Shown: piece after piece, positions 7,163 through 16,188 of the stretch
Numbering within the stretch: position 1 is the stretch's first letter
Layout of the letters: each line of letters starts with the position of its first letter
DNA from: Thermoplasmata archaeon
GTDB taxonomy: Archaea > Thermoplasmatota > Thermoplasmata > Thermoplasmatales > Thermoplasmataceae
Reading direction: 5' to 3'
DNA length: 64,000 nt
Assembly (NCBI GenBank): GCA_021797355.1
Contig: JAJZZX010000001.1
Coordinates: forward strand, 1 to 64,000
The notes under the pieces: generated by a model
The model's input: the letters and a program-made list of their open reading frames with translations, nothing else
Database searches by the model: none
What the model was told of the DNA's origin: nothing
Made by a program: the position numbers and the translations under genes

Positions 7163-7436
7163 AGGTTGCGCACTGTGCAATGCAACATGGGGCCAATACT
7201 GGAGAGAAATTGATGGGGAAAACATGTTCTTCTGCTGCAATATATGTGCAGACATATTCGAAGAAATGGTCAGAAGGGTAAAGGAAAACACAGGATGGGG
7301 GAAAATAGATTATATAGAACTTATTGGGAATTACTCTAAGGGGAGAAACTGCACTGCAAGACGGGGGGATGAAGAATTTAAATATTATTTTAGAACTTAT
7401 TCAGACGGAAAATTCATCAGCTTTGAGAAAAAATAG
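7143..7436 (+). CDS. Ta0938-family zinc-binding protein
   Basis: 97 residues with CALC near the N terminus and FFCCNICADIFEEM following, a four-Cys zinc site as in the Thermoplasma acidophilum Ta0938 family, then a mixed helix/strand region ending in YSDGKFISFEKK. The frame is open upstream, but homology begins near 7143, where TTG follows a strong G-rich ribosome-binding stretch (GAGAGGGGGG). It overlaps the CADD-like gene by 20 bases. Function unknown; coupling suggests that the two proteins work together. Confidence 0.65.
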   Translation: MRTNNTEGCALCNATWGQYWREIDGENMFFCCNICADIFEEMVRRVKENTGWGKIDYIELIGNYSKGRNCTARRGDEEFKYYFRTYSDGKFISFEKK

Positions 7437-7455
7437 GGGGAGAGGGGTACACTTC

Positions 7456-8547
7456 CTATGGAACCATCTTTGGCCTGGATACCTCAGCAGGCAGATACCT
7501 GTCCCTGATTCTTATGGTAACATTTGTTCCTGGCTTGGAATATTCCCTGTCTATGAAACCAAGAGCAATTGATTTTTCAAGTATTGGGGAAAGGGTTCCG
7601 CTAGTAATTGTTCCGATAGTGATATTGCCATTATGAACTGTGTTCCCTGATCTTGGTATTATTTTTCCATCAATGATGAAACCCCTGAAAACCTGTTTTC
7701 CCTTTGTCAATGAATTCTTGCCTATGAATTCAGTGTCATTATTAACTATGAAAGAAATAGCACATTCATGCGGATTCCTGTCCCCATGAAAATCCGTACC
7801 TGACAAAAGCATACCTTTTTCCATCCTTAATGTATCTCTTGAACCCAGGCCGCAAGGAAGCCCACTGTGTCTTTTTATTGATTCTAGGGCTGACCTCCAA
7901 ACTCCAACAGCGTCTTCAGAACTGCAGAGAATCTCAATTCCATTCTCACCAGTATATCCAGTTCCTGAAATTATTAACTGTTTGGAGTTGGTGATGCTGT
8001 TGGTTTTTAATGCCATACTGCTGTTCTGCAGAGAAAACTTAAACTGACCGGGATAGGAAATCCCAAGATCAGCCATCACCTTATCACTTTCAGGGCCCTG
8101 GATGGCAATGCATGCTATATCATCAGATACGTTAGTTATCCTAACATCAAAACCTGTTGAATTCTCCTTTACCCAGTTGAAAATAATATCTATCATTGAG
8201 GCATTTGGGACGAAGAAGAATTTATCCAAAGAGAGCCTGTATACAATTGTATCATCTATTATATTCCCATCATTATTCAGGAATGCACTGTAAGCAGCAT
8301 CACCAATTTTCAGCTGTGAAATTTTAGTGGGAAGTATTCTATCAAGAAAAGAAGCAGCGTCCTTCCCCTCAACTATTATGTCACCCATGTGGGAGACATC
8401 AAACATTCCAACATGTCTCCTAACTGCCATGTGTTCATCGAGTATCTTGGTGTACTGCAGCGGCATATCCCAACCATGGAAATCAATTATCTTTGCATTC
8501 AGCCTTACATGCTCATCATAAAGCGGTGTTCTCTTATTCTCTACCAT
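7456..8547 (-). CDS. gcvT: Aminomethyltransferase (glycine cleavage T protein)
   Basis: 363 residues with the family landmarks: TPLYDEHVRLNAKIIDFHGW at the start, MFDVSHMGDI (the catalytic Asp region), SGTGYTGENGIEIL, GLGSRDTLRMEKGM and the C-terminal GTITSGTLSPILEKSIALG barrel. GcvT moves the aminomethyl carbon of glycine to tetrahydrofolate or tetrahydromethanopterin and releases ammonia. It is the third gene of a glyA-pdxT-gcvT operon, 7 bases after pdxT, so glycine/serine one-carbon flow is encoded together. No other glycine cleavage gene is in the window. Confidence 0.93.
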   Translation of the reverse strand: MVENKRTPLYDEHVRLNAKIIDFHGWDMPLQYTKILDEHMAVRRHVGMFDVSHMGDIIVEGKDAASFLDRILPTKISQLKIGDAAYSAFLNNDGNIIDDTIVYRLSLDKFFFVPNASMIDIIFNWVKENSTGFDVRITNVSDDIACIAIQGPESDKVMADLGISYPGQFKFSLQNSSMALKTNSITNSKQLIISGTGYTGENGIEILCSSEDAVGVWRSALESIKRHSGLPCGLGSRDTLRMEKGMLLSGTDFHGDRNPHECAISFIVNNDTEFIGKNSLTKGKQVFRGFIIDGKIIPRSGNTVHNGNITIGTITSGTLSPILEKSIALGFIDREYSKPGTNVTIRIRDRYLPAEVSRPKMVP

Positions 8548-8554
8548 GTTGTCT

Positions 8555-9172
8555 TCACCTTCCAGTGGAAATGTACCTCTCTCCCTCTACAATTGAAATA
8601 AAATATTCATGAATCCTGGTATCATCAGTCAGTTCAGGATGAAATGTCAATCCGATGATATTATCCTGCCGGACCATAACAACCTCTGTTTTCCTCTTTG
8701 CCATGACTTTAGCTGCACCTGGATTTGAAATCACTGGCGCCCTTATGAATACTGCTGGAAACATCCCAATGCCAATTATATCAATATATTCAATGAAGGA
8801 ATCTATCTGCCTTCCGTAGGCATTCCTCTCAATCTCAATGTCTAGAAGACCCATTCCTTTCACCCTGTCATCGTTGGTCTCTCTGGAAATAAGTATGAGT
8901 CCAGCACAAGTCCCCATGACAGGAATCCCAGACATTGCCAGTCTTCTTATTTCATCATAAAGCCCAAACTGTTTTGTAAGCTTGTATATTGTTGTGCTCT
9001 CGCCTCCAGGTAATATTATTCCTGAAGCGTTACTAAGGTCTTCTGCTCTTCTGGCCTGGACCACTTCACCATCAATTTCAAGTTTTCTGAAGGTCCTTTT
9101 TAGCATTGTTACATGTTCAGAGACGTCCCCCTGGAATCCCACGACCGCAACCTTATGGGGCAACAACATCAC
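8555..9172 (-). CDS. pdxT: Pyridoxal 5'-phosphate synthase glutaminase subunit
   Basis: 205-residue class I glutamine amidotransferase-like protein. ILPGGESTT, the nucleophile loop GTCAGLIL and the catalytic pair in TFHPELTDD are all present. PdxT feeds ammonia to PdxS for direct PLP synthesis; pdxS is not in this window. The frame starts with GTG at 9172, giving a GTGA overlap with the glyA stop, or with ATG at 9169. Its position between glyA, whose product uses PLP, and gcvT ties cofactor supply to glycine metabolism. Confidence 0.93.
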   Translation of the reverse strand: MMLLPHKVAVVGFQGDVSEHVTMLKRTFRKLEIDGEVVQARRAEDLSNASGIILPGGESTTIYKLTKQFGLYDEIRRLAMSGIPVMGTCAGLILISRETNDDRVKGMGLLDIEIERNAYGRQIDSFIEYIDIIGIGMFPAVFIRAPVISNPGAAKVMAKRKTEVVMVRQDNIIGLTFHPELTDDTRIHEYFISIVEGERYISTGR

Positions 9173-10452
9173 CTGTATATCTCTACGTATTCATATGGCT
9201 TCATTCTTCCGAAGCAGTATTTTATTTCTGAAAACTTATGTTTCAGATCTGCCATGGCAGATTTTACCTTATCTGAAGGCCCGTTCTTCATTACGTATGC
9301 CATATTTCTGGCCACTTCCCTGCTTTCAGACTCACCGAAACCGATCCTTGTAATCTCCTGTGTGCCTATTCTGATTCCACTGGGATTCTGTGAATTCCTG
9401 TTGTTATCCCACGGCAGAAGGTTCTTGTTAGCAACTATTCCTGATTTTTCCAAGTTCTCTGCCACCAATTTCCCTCCGCCGAATGCCCTGACATCAGCAA
9501 CAAATGTGTGTGACTGTGTGAAACCCCTTGATTCGCCAAGCACATGCACCCCTTGAGAATTCAGCTCTTCAGCCATTGCCCTGGCATTCTTCACTACCTG
9601 CCTGGCATACTGCTCCCCAAAATCCAGAGTCTCCGCGAGCGTAATTCCCAGAGCAGCCATTGCATTCAGGTGATGATTGCTTAGCGTTCCTGGAAATACA
9701 CCCCTCTGTATATCTTTCCATTTCTCATCGGTTGTGTTTCCAAGGATTATGCCATGTTGAGGTCCGGGCAGCGTCTTATGCGTGCTTCCCGTAATAACAT
9801 TCGCCCCCTCCCTGATTGGATCCTGGAACTGCTTTCCAGCGATGAGGCCCAGGACATGTGCTCCATCATACCAAACTGTGCATCCAGCCTCCTGAAAAGC
9901 GTCTGCCATTTCCTTAAGAGGGGCAGGAAACAGGAAAACAGACTGGCCAAAGAGGCATACTTTTGGTTTTTCCCTGATTACTAGCTTTGAGGCCTCATCA
10001 GGAATTATGCTCATGGTCTCCGCATCGTAGGGATAGTTAATGATATTGAGTCCTCTGAGGCCTACTGCCCCAAATTTAGCAGCACTTATGTGTCCGCCGC
10101 CTGAAAGATCAGGTGCCGCAATCTTGTCGCCAGGGTTCAGCAGTCCATAAATCACCGACGTGTTTGCATTTGTTCCTGAGACAGGCCTTGGATCACTCTG
10201 CCTCACACCAAATACTCTGTTGGAAAGCTCAATAACCTTATCCTCAATCTGGTCAACGTAGAAATTACCCTGATAGTATCTGTGGTGAGGAAGGCCCTCT
10301 GCATAACGGAATCCTAGGTCAGTGGTAAGCATCTCCATTGCCAGCGGGCTCATTATATTCTCTGAGGCAATCAGTGGGATGCTTTCCCTGAAGAATTTCT
10401 GATGTTCCATGGCAAGTTTTCTGATATAAAGTGCATCGTCAATTCCGCTCAT
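9169..10452 (-). CDS. glyA: Serine hydroxymethyltransferase
   Basis: 427 residues, the usual archaeal length. LIASENIMSP, YAEGLPHHRYYQGNFYVDQIE, the PLP-binding VWYDGAHVLGLIAG and the Schiff-base lysine in TGSTHKTLPGPQHG are clear. It interconverts serine and glycine with transfer of a one-carbon unit to a pterin. First gene of the glyA-pdxT-gcvT operon, with the pdxT start overlapping its stop. Confidence 0.95.
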   Translation of the reverse strand: MSGIDDALYIRKLAMEHQKFFRESIPLIASENIMSPLAMEMLTTDLGFRYAEGLPHHRYYQGNFYVDQIEDKVIELSNRVFGVRQSDPRPVSGTNANTSVIYGLLNPGDKIAAPDLSGGGHISAAKFGAVGLRGLNIINYPYDAETMSIIPDEASKLVIREKPKVCLFGQSVFLFPAPLKEMADAFQEAGCTVWYDGAHVLGLIAGKQFQDPIREGANVITGSTHKTLPGPQHGIILGNTTDEKWKDIQRGVFPGTLSNHHLNAMAALGITLAETLDFGEQYARQVVKNARAMAEELNSQGVHVLGESRGFTQSHTFVADVRAFGGGKLVAENLEKSGIVANKNLLPWDNNRNSQNPSGIRIGTQEITRIGFGESESREVARNMAYVMKNGPSDKVKSAMADLKHKFSEIKYCFGRMKPYEYVEIYR

Positions 10453-10540
10453 TCAATCACCAACTTGAAGAGTAGTCCTAATGACGATAAGAAATTATGC
10501 AAAAGCGTTAATTCATTATCATGAGAAACGTTCCTTCTGC

Positions 10541-11398
10541 ATGTTCTCGGAGAATCTTCTCAGGGGCAAAACAGTATTGGTAACCGGAGGCGGAACTGGC
10601 ATAGGCAAAGCCATGGCAAGAAAATTCGGCGAACTTGGAGCATCAGTGTGCATTCTTGGAAGAAGGGAAAACGTACTTTCTGATACGGCCTCAGAGCTCT
10701 CCAGGTCAGGGATTAGGGTTGAATACAGGAGATGTGACATAAGGGACCCTGAGGAGGTGAAGGCTGCGGTTGATTACTTCATTGAGAAGCTTGGGCCAAT
10801 CCACATTCTTGTAAACAATGCAGCTGGAAATTTTGTGTCTCCAACAGAAAAGCTCTCCAGCCATGCCATAGATTCCATACTTGGAATAGTGCTGCACGGC
10901 ACACTGTATATGACTCTTGAACTCGGGAAACGATGGATTGCATCTGGCCAGGGTGGAGTGGTGCTTGACATAGTAACCACATACGCCTGGACAGGTTCGG
11001 CATTTGTAGTGCCGTCTGCAGCAGCTAAGGCCGGAGTCCTTGCTGTGGTCCGATCACTTGCCGTGGAATGGGCAAGATACGGCATAAGACATGTTGCCAT
11101 AGCTCCTGGCCCTTTCCCTACTGAGGCCACAAAGAAGAATCTGTTCCCCATACCTGAGGTTGAGAAAATAATAGCTGGAAGGGTTCCAATTGGCAGGGTT
11201 GGCAAGCTTGACGAGGTTGCAAATCTTGCTGCATATCTCATATCTGACCTTGCATCTTTCATAAATGGCGAGGTTGTGACAATTGACGGAGGCGAATGGC
11301 TAAAAGGCGCAGGGCAGTTCAACGATCTCCTGGCGCTGACTGAAAGCCAGTGGGATGCCATAAGGGCAATTTCTCGAGGGGAACCAAAAAAGAAATAG
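10541..11398 (+). CDS. SDR-family reductase, 2,4-dienoyl/enoyl-CoA reductase-like
   Basis: A Rossmann-fold short-chain dehydrogenase. KTVLVTGGGTGIGKAMA is the cofactor loop and NNAAGNF the following strand. The usual Tyr-x-x-x-Lys is modified: AFVVPSAAAKAGV keeps the Lys but has Ser in place of Tyr, as in peroxisomal 2,4-dienoyl-CoA reductases. The C terminus is INGEVVTIDGGEWL. An upstream ATG at 10481 exists, but the fold begins near 10541, giving 285 residues. The neighbouring CoA transferase and thiolase genes suggest an acyl-CoA substrate. Confidence 0.8.
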   Translation: MFSENLLRGKTVLVTGGGTGIGKAMARKFGELGASVCILGRRENVLSDTASELSRSGIRVEYRRCDIRDPEEVKAAVDYFIEKLGPIHILVNNAAGNFVSPTEKLSSHAIDSILGIVLHGTLYMTLELGKRWIASGQGGVVLDIVTTYAWTGSAFVVPSAAAKAGVLAVVRSLAVEWARYGIRHVAIAPGPFPTEATKKNLFPIPEVEKIIAGRVPIGRVGKLDEVANLAAYLISDLASFINGEVVTIDGGEWLKGAGQFNDLLALTESQWDAIRAISRGEPKKK

Positions 11399-11405
11399 TT
11401 GGTTT

Positions 11406-12560
11406 TCAGATAGTCCTCATAAACTTCTCCAGCCTATCCATACCAGCCCCAATTGATTCGAGGCTCCCGGAGTAAGAAATCCTTACGTGGCCCTCCCCTC
11501 TTGAACCAAAGGCAGACCCGGGAAGGATCGCAACATTCTCTTTCTCAAGAAGGAGATTGGCAAGGCGCTTGGATTCCATCTTCTGCCTGAATTTTGGGAA
11601 AACGTAAAATGCACCGTCAACAGCATTGACCGTAAATGAATCAATTTCCCGGAGCCTGGCAAGAATATAATCCCTTCTTTCAAGAAACTGCTCCCTGAAC
11701 CTCTTCACAGCAGTGTCCATGTTCTGGAGTGCAAAGGCGGATGCGTACTGAATAAAAGGGGGAAAGCATGTGAAGGCATGCTCCACAAATTTTAGCACCC
11801 TGTTTATTATGGTCCTGTCAGCAACAATATATCCCGCCCTCCATCCCGTCATTGCGTAGCTCTTGGACAAAGTAAAGATGCTGATGACAGCATCAGGCTC
11901 ATTTTCCAGCGACCCTATGGAAAAATGGCTACCGGAATAAACAAGATCCTCGTACGCCTCATCGCTTATAATGCGAATTCCAGCATCATGGCAAATCTTG
12001 AAAAGTTCAGTAAGCTCATTCCTGGAATACACCTTTCCTGTGGGGTTTGAGGGTGTGTTAATTATTATCCCTGCAGTTCTTGTGGAAATAAGCTTGCGTA
12101 TGGTTCCCATATCAAGAGAATAATCGTCCTTCAGGGGATATGGAACTGGCTTCAGTCCTGCAAGAATAGCAGGCTCCCTGTAGAAATACCCCGGGTCCGG
12201 AATCAGAATCTCATTCCTGGCCCCGGCGTTCAAAGCCATGAAAACGCCATAAATTGCCATCTTGCTTGAGACAAACATGGTGTTGTCGACAAGGCATTTA
12301 ATACCATTTTTCCTTCTCACCTTGCCAACTATGGCTTCTCTCACCTCAGGTATGCCCAGGGATGATGTATAGTGCGTCATTCCTTTCTTCATGCCCTGTA
12401 TAGCAGCTTCCACAATTTCTGGAGGGGTATCAAATACAGGTTCCCCAACAGCAAGGGAAAATACCTGTTCTCCCATTGAAATTTTTCTAAGCACAAGGTT
12501 TACAACCTCCAGTGAGGCAGATTCCTCCAGATCATCTATGGGCATAGCTGGAAATTCCAT
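11406..12560 (-). CDS. Fold type I aminotransferase (aspartate/aromatic class)
   Basis: Class I/II PLP aminotransferase. VFSLAVGEPVFDTP starts the fold, NTPSNPTGKVYS and ISDEAYEDLVYSG hold PLP contacts, and SKSYAMTGWRAGYI carries the Schiff-base Lys and the phosphate-binding Arg. The C-terminal RISYSG has the carboxylate-binding Arg. The frame is open up to 12698, but the first 46 residues do not look like this family, so I start at ATG 12560 (384 residues). Amino-acid specificity cannot be read; the acyl-CoA neighbourhood suggests feeding of 2-oxo acids. Confidence 0.85.
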   Translation of the reverse strand: MEFPAMPIDDLEESASLEVVNLVLRKISMGEQVFSLAVGEPVFDTPPEIVEAAIQGMKKGMTHYTSSLGIPEVREAIVGKVRRKNGIKCLVDNTMFVSSKMAIYGVFMALNAGARNEILIPDPGYFYREPAILAGLKPVPYPLKDDYSLDMGTIRKLISTRTAGIIINTPSNPTGKVYSRNELTELFKICHDAGIRIISDEAYEDLVYSGSHFSIGSLENEPDAVISIFTLSKSYAMTGWRAGYIVADRTIINRVLKFVEHAFTCFPPFIQYASAFALQNMDTAVKRFREQFLERRDYILARLREIDSFTVNAVDGAFYVFPKFRQKMESKRLANLLLEKENVAILPGSAFGSRGEGHVRISYSGSLESIGAGMDRLEKFMRTI

Positions 12561-12713
12561 ATGCCTATATAAAATTGAAACATCTGCACATTTGCTGGAA
12601 TTATTGAGCAGAAATACAGCAAATGGCCCTTGGTGAATGAAAATGACAAGAATGTTGGGATTTAATGGAATCCCCAACCAATGTTTAACAACTCCCATAA
12701 TTATTAAGTTATC

Positions 12714-13940
12714 ATGCTTTCCCAGGTTATGGGACTGCAGGGCCCTTTAAAAGGGGTTAGGGTCATAGATCTTACGCAGGCCATGGCTGGCCCCATGGCA
12801 ACCATGACACTTGGAGATCTTGGAGCTGAAGTAATAAAGGTGGAGCCGCCTTCCGGGGACCAGACCAGATCCTGGGCCCCTCCGTATATAAATGGCATAT
12901 CATCATATTACCTGAGCGCAAACAGGAACAAGAAGAGCATCTCCATTGATCTGAAGAAGCCAGATGGCGTAGCGATACTGAAAAAGCTCTTACTTTCCTC
13001 GGACATCATTATTGAAAACTTCCGTCCGGGGACCATGGAAAAGCTGGGCATCTCATATGAGGAAATTTCGGCAATCAATCCGCGGATAATTTATTGCAGC
13101 CTCTCCGGATACGGACAGACCGGACCGGCAAGAGAATGGCCCGGTTATGATCTTACTGTGCTGGCTTATAGCGGTTTGCTTAGCCTGAATGCTGAGGAGG
13201 GAAGGCCACCAATAAAGTTTGGAGTCCCCATTGCGGACATTACTGCAGGACTGTTTGCAGCCATATCAATACTGTCAGCGCTCTACAGCAGGTCTTACAC
13301 TGGGGAGGGCCAATACATAGACCTGTCAATGCTAGACGCGAACTTCTCCATACTTACACACCAGGCAATGAGTTACTTTGCAACTGGAAAGAATCCAAAA
13401 CATCTTGGCTCAGCACACGCCAGCATCTCCCCATACCAGGTTTTTCCCACCGCTGACGGATATATAGCAATGGCTGTTGGTACGGAAAAACTCTGGGCAA
13501 CTTTCTGTAAGGTGGTTGGGCGTGAAGACCTGCTGGAGGACCCAAGATACAGAACCAACATGGAAAGGGTAAGGAACAGGGAACTGCTGGCGGGGGAGAT
13601 CACAAAGACGTTTTCAGCCTTTAATACAGGCGAACTCTTCAGGAAACTGCTGGATTCCGGCATACCAGCAACCCCCATTAACACCGTCGAGGATGCCATA
13701 AAGAGCGATCAGGTGAAGGAGCGCAACATGGTAACAGAGATCGATTCTCCATATGGCAGGATACCTCTGCTAAACACTCCTTTCAGGTTGTCTAAAACTC
13801 CAGGATCTGTAAGACTGCATCCGCCAGCTCTGGGGGAAAATTCAATTGAGATACTGTCAGCCGCCGGATTTTCAAGAGAGGAGATTGAAAAATTCATCAA
13901 GGATGGAACAGTTATAGCCAGCAACGGAACAGACGCCTGA
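12714..13940 (+). CDS. Family III CoA-transferase (CaiB/BaiF)
   Basis: 408 residues. GVRVIDLTQAMAGPMATMTLGDLGAEVIKVE, RNKKSISIDLKKPDG, NFRPGTMEKLGI and the YIDLSMLDA segment with the catalytic Asp are canonical for CaiB/BaiF enzymes, which pass CoA between carboxylic acids. It is divergent from the aminotransferase and tail-to-tail with the thiolase pair. The acid handled is unknown; formyl-, carnitine-, bile- and aryl-acid CoA transferases share this signature. Confidence 0.9.
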   Translation: MLSQVMGLQGPLKGVRVIDLTQAMAGPMATMTLGDLGAEVIKVEPPSGDQTRSWAPPYINGISSYYLSANRNKKSISIDLKKPDGVAILKKLLLSSDIIIENFRPGTMEKLGISYEEISAINPRIIYCSLSGYGQTGPAREWPGYDLTVLAYSGLLSLNAEEGRPPIKFGVPIADITAGLFAAISILSALYSRSYTGEGQYIDLSMLDANFSILTHQAMSYFATGKNPKHLGSAHASISPYQVFPTADGYIAMAVGTEKLWATFCKVVGREDLLEDPRYRTNMERVRNRELLAGEITKTFSAFNTGELFRKLLDSGIPATPINTVEDAIKSDQVKERNMVTEIDSPYGRIPLLNTPFRLSKTPGSVRLHPPALGENSIEILSAAGFSREEIEKFIKDGTVIASNGTDA

Positions 13941-13942
13941 AA

Positions 13943-14233
13943 CTAAGCCTTTCGGCAGACCGGGCCAAGTTCCAGATCTTCAATGACAACGGTGCTTCCC
14001 CGGGCTATTTCCTTATCCGATCTGCAGAATACCGCCACACCATCGACAGTTTTTGCCAGCACAAGAAAGTACCTCTCAGGATAAGGATCTGGAGTGGCTA
14101 TGATCTCAATGCAGTCGGAAACAACACCCTCATTGACCACAACTTCATCGAAATTTTCCCCAAAGCATTTTGGGCACCTGACTCTGGGAACAAGGAAAGT
14201 TTCTCCGCAATTGCCGCATCTTCTGAGTATCAT
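13943..14233 (-). CDS. DUF35-family zinc-ribbon/OB-fold protein, thiolase partner
   Basis: 96 residues with an N-terminal rubredoxin-like ribbon (CGNCGETFLVPRVRCPKC) and a C-terminal OB fold. DUF35 proteins form complexes with thiolases in archaea and bridge acyl-CoA intermediates. The ATG overlaps the thiolase stop by 4 bases, which supports a joint complex. Confidence 0.88.
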   Translation of the reverse strand: MILRRCGNCGETFLVPRVRCPKCFGENFDEVVVNEGVVSDCIEIIATPDPYPERYFLVLAKTVDGVAVFCRSDKEIARGSTVVIEDLELGPVCRKA

Positions 14234-15372
14234 GACGCACCTCCGTACACAACCGCCGTAGCGTTATTTCCAAATCCAGCCATGCTAAGGGAGAACCCTA
14301 TGCGGGCATCTTTCACCTGCCTCCTTCCGGCACCTCCCGTTATCTGAAGAAATATCTCAGCGGCCTGTGCGACGCCGCTGGCACCTATTGGATGCCCCTT
14401 GGAGTTGAGACCACCGCTTGCATTTATTGGAAGCGATCCGGTGATTTCTGTCTCGCCGTTCATGACAGCTTCCCAGCCATGTCCTTTTCTGAAGAAGCCA
14501 GCATCCTCACTCTCCACAATCTCAAGTATGGCTGCCATGTCATGGAGCTCTGCGACATCTACATAGGAAGGCTTTACTCCAGATCTTCTGAAAGCCAACT
14601 CCGAAGCCCTTTTTACGCTTTCTATTGATGTGAGACTCTGCCTGGCTGAAATGGATGAGGTTCCTGAAGCTGCTCCAGTTCCAAGAATCTCAACATAATT
14701 GCCAGACATGGAAGAGGCGTTCTCCTCAGAGGTCATCATTATGGATACTGATCCGTCGCTTACGGGGCAGAATTCATATATCCTGAGCGGGTCCGCTATG
14801 ATTCTTGAATTCATGACCTCATCAAGGCTCACCTCGGACTGGAAATGGGCATACGGGTTCAGAGAGCCGTTGTGATGATTCTTCACCGCAATCCTTGCCA
14901 CACTTTCCCGTGGGGCACCAAATTCCTGGAGGTAAGCCTTGGTCATGAACGCAGCGAGAGATGGAAGGGAGAGCCCAGCGGCTCTCTCCTCAGGATGAAG
15001 AAGGGAAGCAATTATGCTGGTGGACTTTCTGGTCGGATAAGATGTCATTTTTTCAGCTCCTATGACCAGAATATTCTGGGCCACACCAGCTTCAATCATG
15101 GAGTGGGCCATCAGGATGGCGCTGCCCCCGCTACCGCTTGTGTTATCCACTCGAACCGAAGGGATACTGTCCAGCGACAGCCGGGTTGAGACAAGGTTGT
15201 TAATGCCGGAAATGCCATTGTATTCTCCAGAATAGGAGTTTGAAACTATTATGAAATCTATGTCCTTCCCATATTTTCTCACAAGAGGAAGGGCGGATTC
15301 CGCGGAGAGATCTATTATTCCCTCTACCCTTTTTCCGAATCTTGAGAATGAGGCATCAAAGATCACTGACAT
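14230..15372 (-). CDS. Thiolase-family acetyl-CoA acyltransferase (SCP-x/archaeal type)
   Basis: 380 residues with thiolase layout. VRVDNTSGSGGSAILMA takes the place of the usual nucleophile-Cys strand; the expected Cys is Ser/Gly here, so activity is uncertain. VAELHDMAAI holds one catalytic His and NASGGLNSKGHPIGASG the second. A final GFG segment is present, but it reads MAGFGNNA and lacks the usual second Cys. Such Cys-poor thiolases with DUF35 partners occur widely in archaea. It starts 37 bases after the opposing SDR gene's stop and is coupled to DUF35. Confidence 0.8.
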   Translation of the reverse strand: MSVIFDASFSRFGKRVEGIIDLSAESALPLVRKYGKDIDFIIVSNSYSGEYNGISGINNLVSTRLSLDSIPSVRVDNTSGSGGSAILMAHSMIEAGVAQNILVIGAEKMTSYPTRKSTSIIASLLHPEERAAGLSLPSLAAFMTKAYLQEFGAPRESVARIAVKNHHNGSLNPYAHFQSEVSLDEVMNSRIIADPLRIYEFCPVSDGSVSIMMTSEENASSMSGNYVEILGTGAASGTSSISARQSLTSIESVKRASELAFRRSGVKPSYVDVAELHDMAAILEIVESEDAGFFRKGHGWEAVMNGETEITGSLPINASGGLNSKGHPIGASGVAQAAEIFLQITGGAGRRQVKDARIGFSLSMAGFGNNATAVVYGGAS

Positions 15373-15409
15373 GGTTGGAATAAGAAAAAGCCGTATAATA
15401 AGAAATTTG

Positions 15410-16108
15410 TCAAAGGCCGTCAGGTAGCTGCAGGTTGAATCCAGAATCTACTGTGACCACCTGCCCTGTTACCGCCTGGCCAGATATAAGCCAGTGAACG
15501 GTCATTGCAACTGGGATCGCCGGATGCCTGCCCTTGCCAAGGAGGGTCTCCTCAGCACCAGATCCGCAACTCTCTTTGGAAATGAACCCGGGAGCCACAG
15601 CATTTACCCTTATGTTAACCGGGGCAAGCTCCTTTGCCATCTCCTCAACCATCAGGTTAATGGCGCCTTTCCCGGCAGCATAGCCAGGGTTGCTGTTGAT
15701 ATATACATGCCTGGCAGCCGATACTGCAGTTATGCTTCCCCACTTCCCCTTCATCAAGGGGACCGCAGCCTTAACAATATTGAAGAAAGTGGCAGCATTG
15801 TTCATCACTGCGTCAGCAAAGAATTGAAAATCGGTTTCCGCAATACTTGCTTTCCTGAAGTATCCACCAGCAGCATGCACCACGTGATCCAGTGATCCGC
15901 CCCTTCCAGTGAATATGTCAAGCGCCTCCCGCACAGAATCCGGATCCCTGAGATCACAGCGCAGAAAATCCGCCCCGATCATATTGGCCACATGCTTTCC
16001 TCCATCACTTCTTGACATAACAGCCACCCTGAATCCCTTCTCACTCAGGTATCTGGCTATTGCACAGCCCATGCCGTTTCCAACGCCGCTCACAATAACC
16101 CCTTGCAT
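15410..16108 (-). CDS. SDR-family oxidoreductase
   Basis: From ATG 16108 the protein has 232 residues. VIVSGVGNGMGCAIARYL is the nucleotide loop, HAAGGYF the next strand, and SAARHVYINSNPGYAAGKGAI carries Tyr-x-x-x-Lys. GQVVTVDSGFNLQ ends the fold like an enoyl or 3-oxoacyl reductase. The frame is open up to 16327, but that extension is non-homologous and would run into the region upstream of the divergent old-yellow-enzyme gene. It is probably co-transcribed with the thiolase pair downstream. Confidence 0.8.
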   Translation of the reverse strand: MQGVIVSGVGNGMGCAIARYLSEKGFRVAVMSRSDGGKHVANMIGADFLRCDLRDPDSVREALDIFTGRGGSLDHVVHAAGGYFRKASIAETDFQFFADAVMNNAATFFNIVKAAVPLMKGKWGSITAVSAARHVYINSNPGYAAGKGAINLMVEEMAKELAPVNIRVNAVAPGFISKESCGSGAEETLLGKGRHPAIPVAMTVHWLISGQAVTGQVVTVDSGFNLQLPDGL

Positions 16109-16188
16109 GAAGGAATATGGCAACATCCAGATATTAATTAAACGATGGGCAAAGCTAGTATTATGAACGATGCCATATTCACCGAAGC

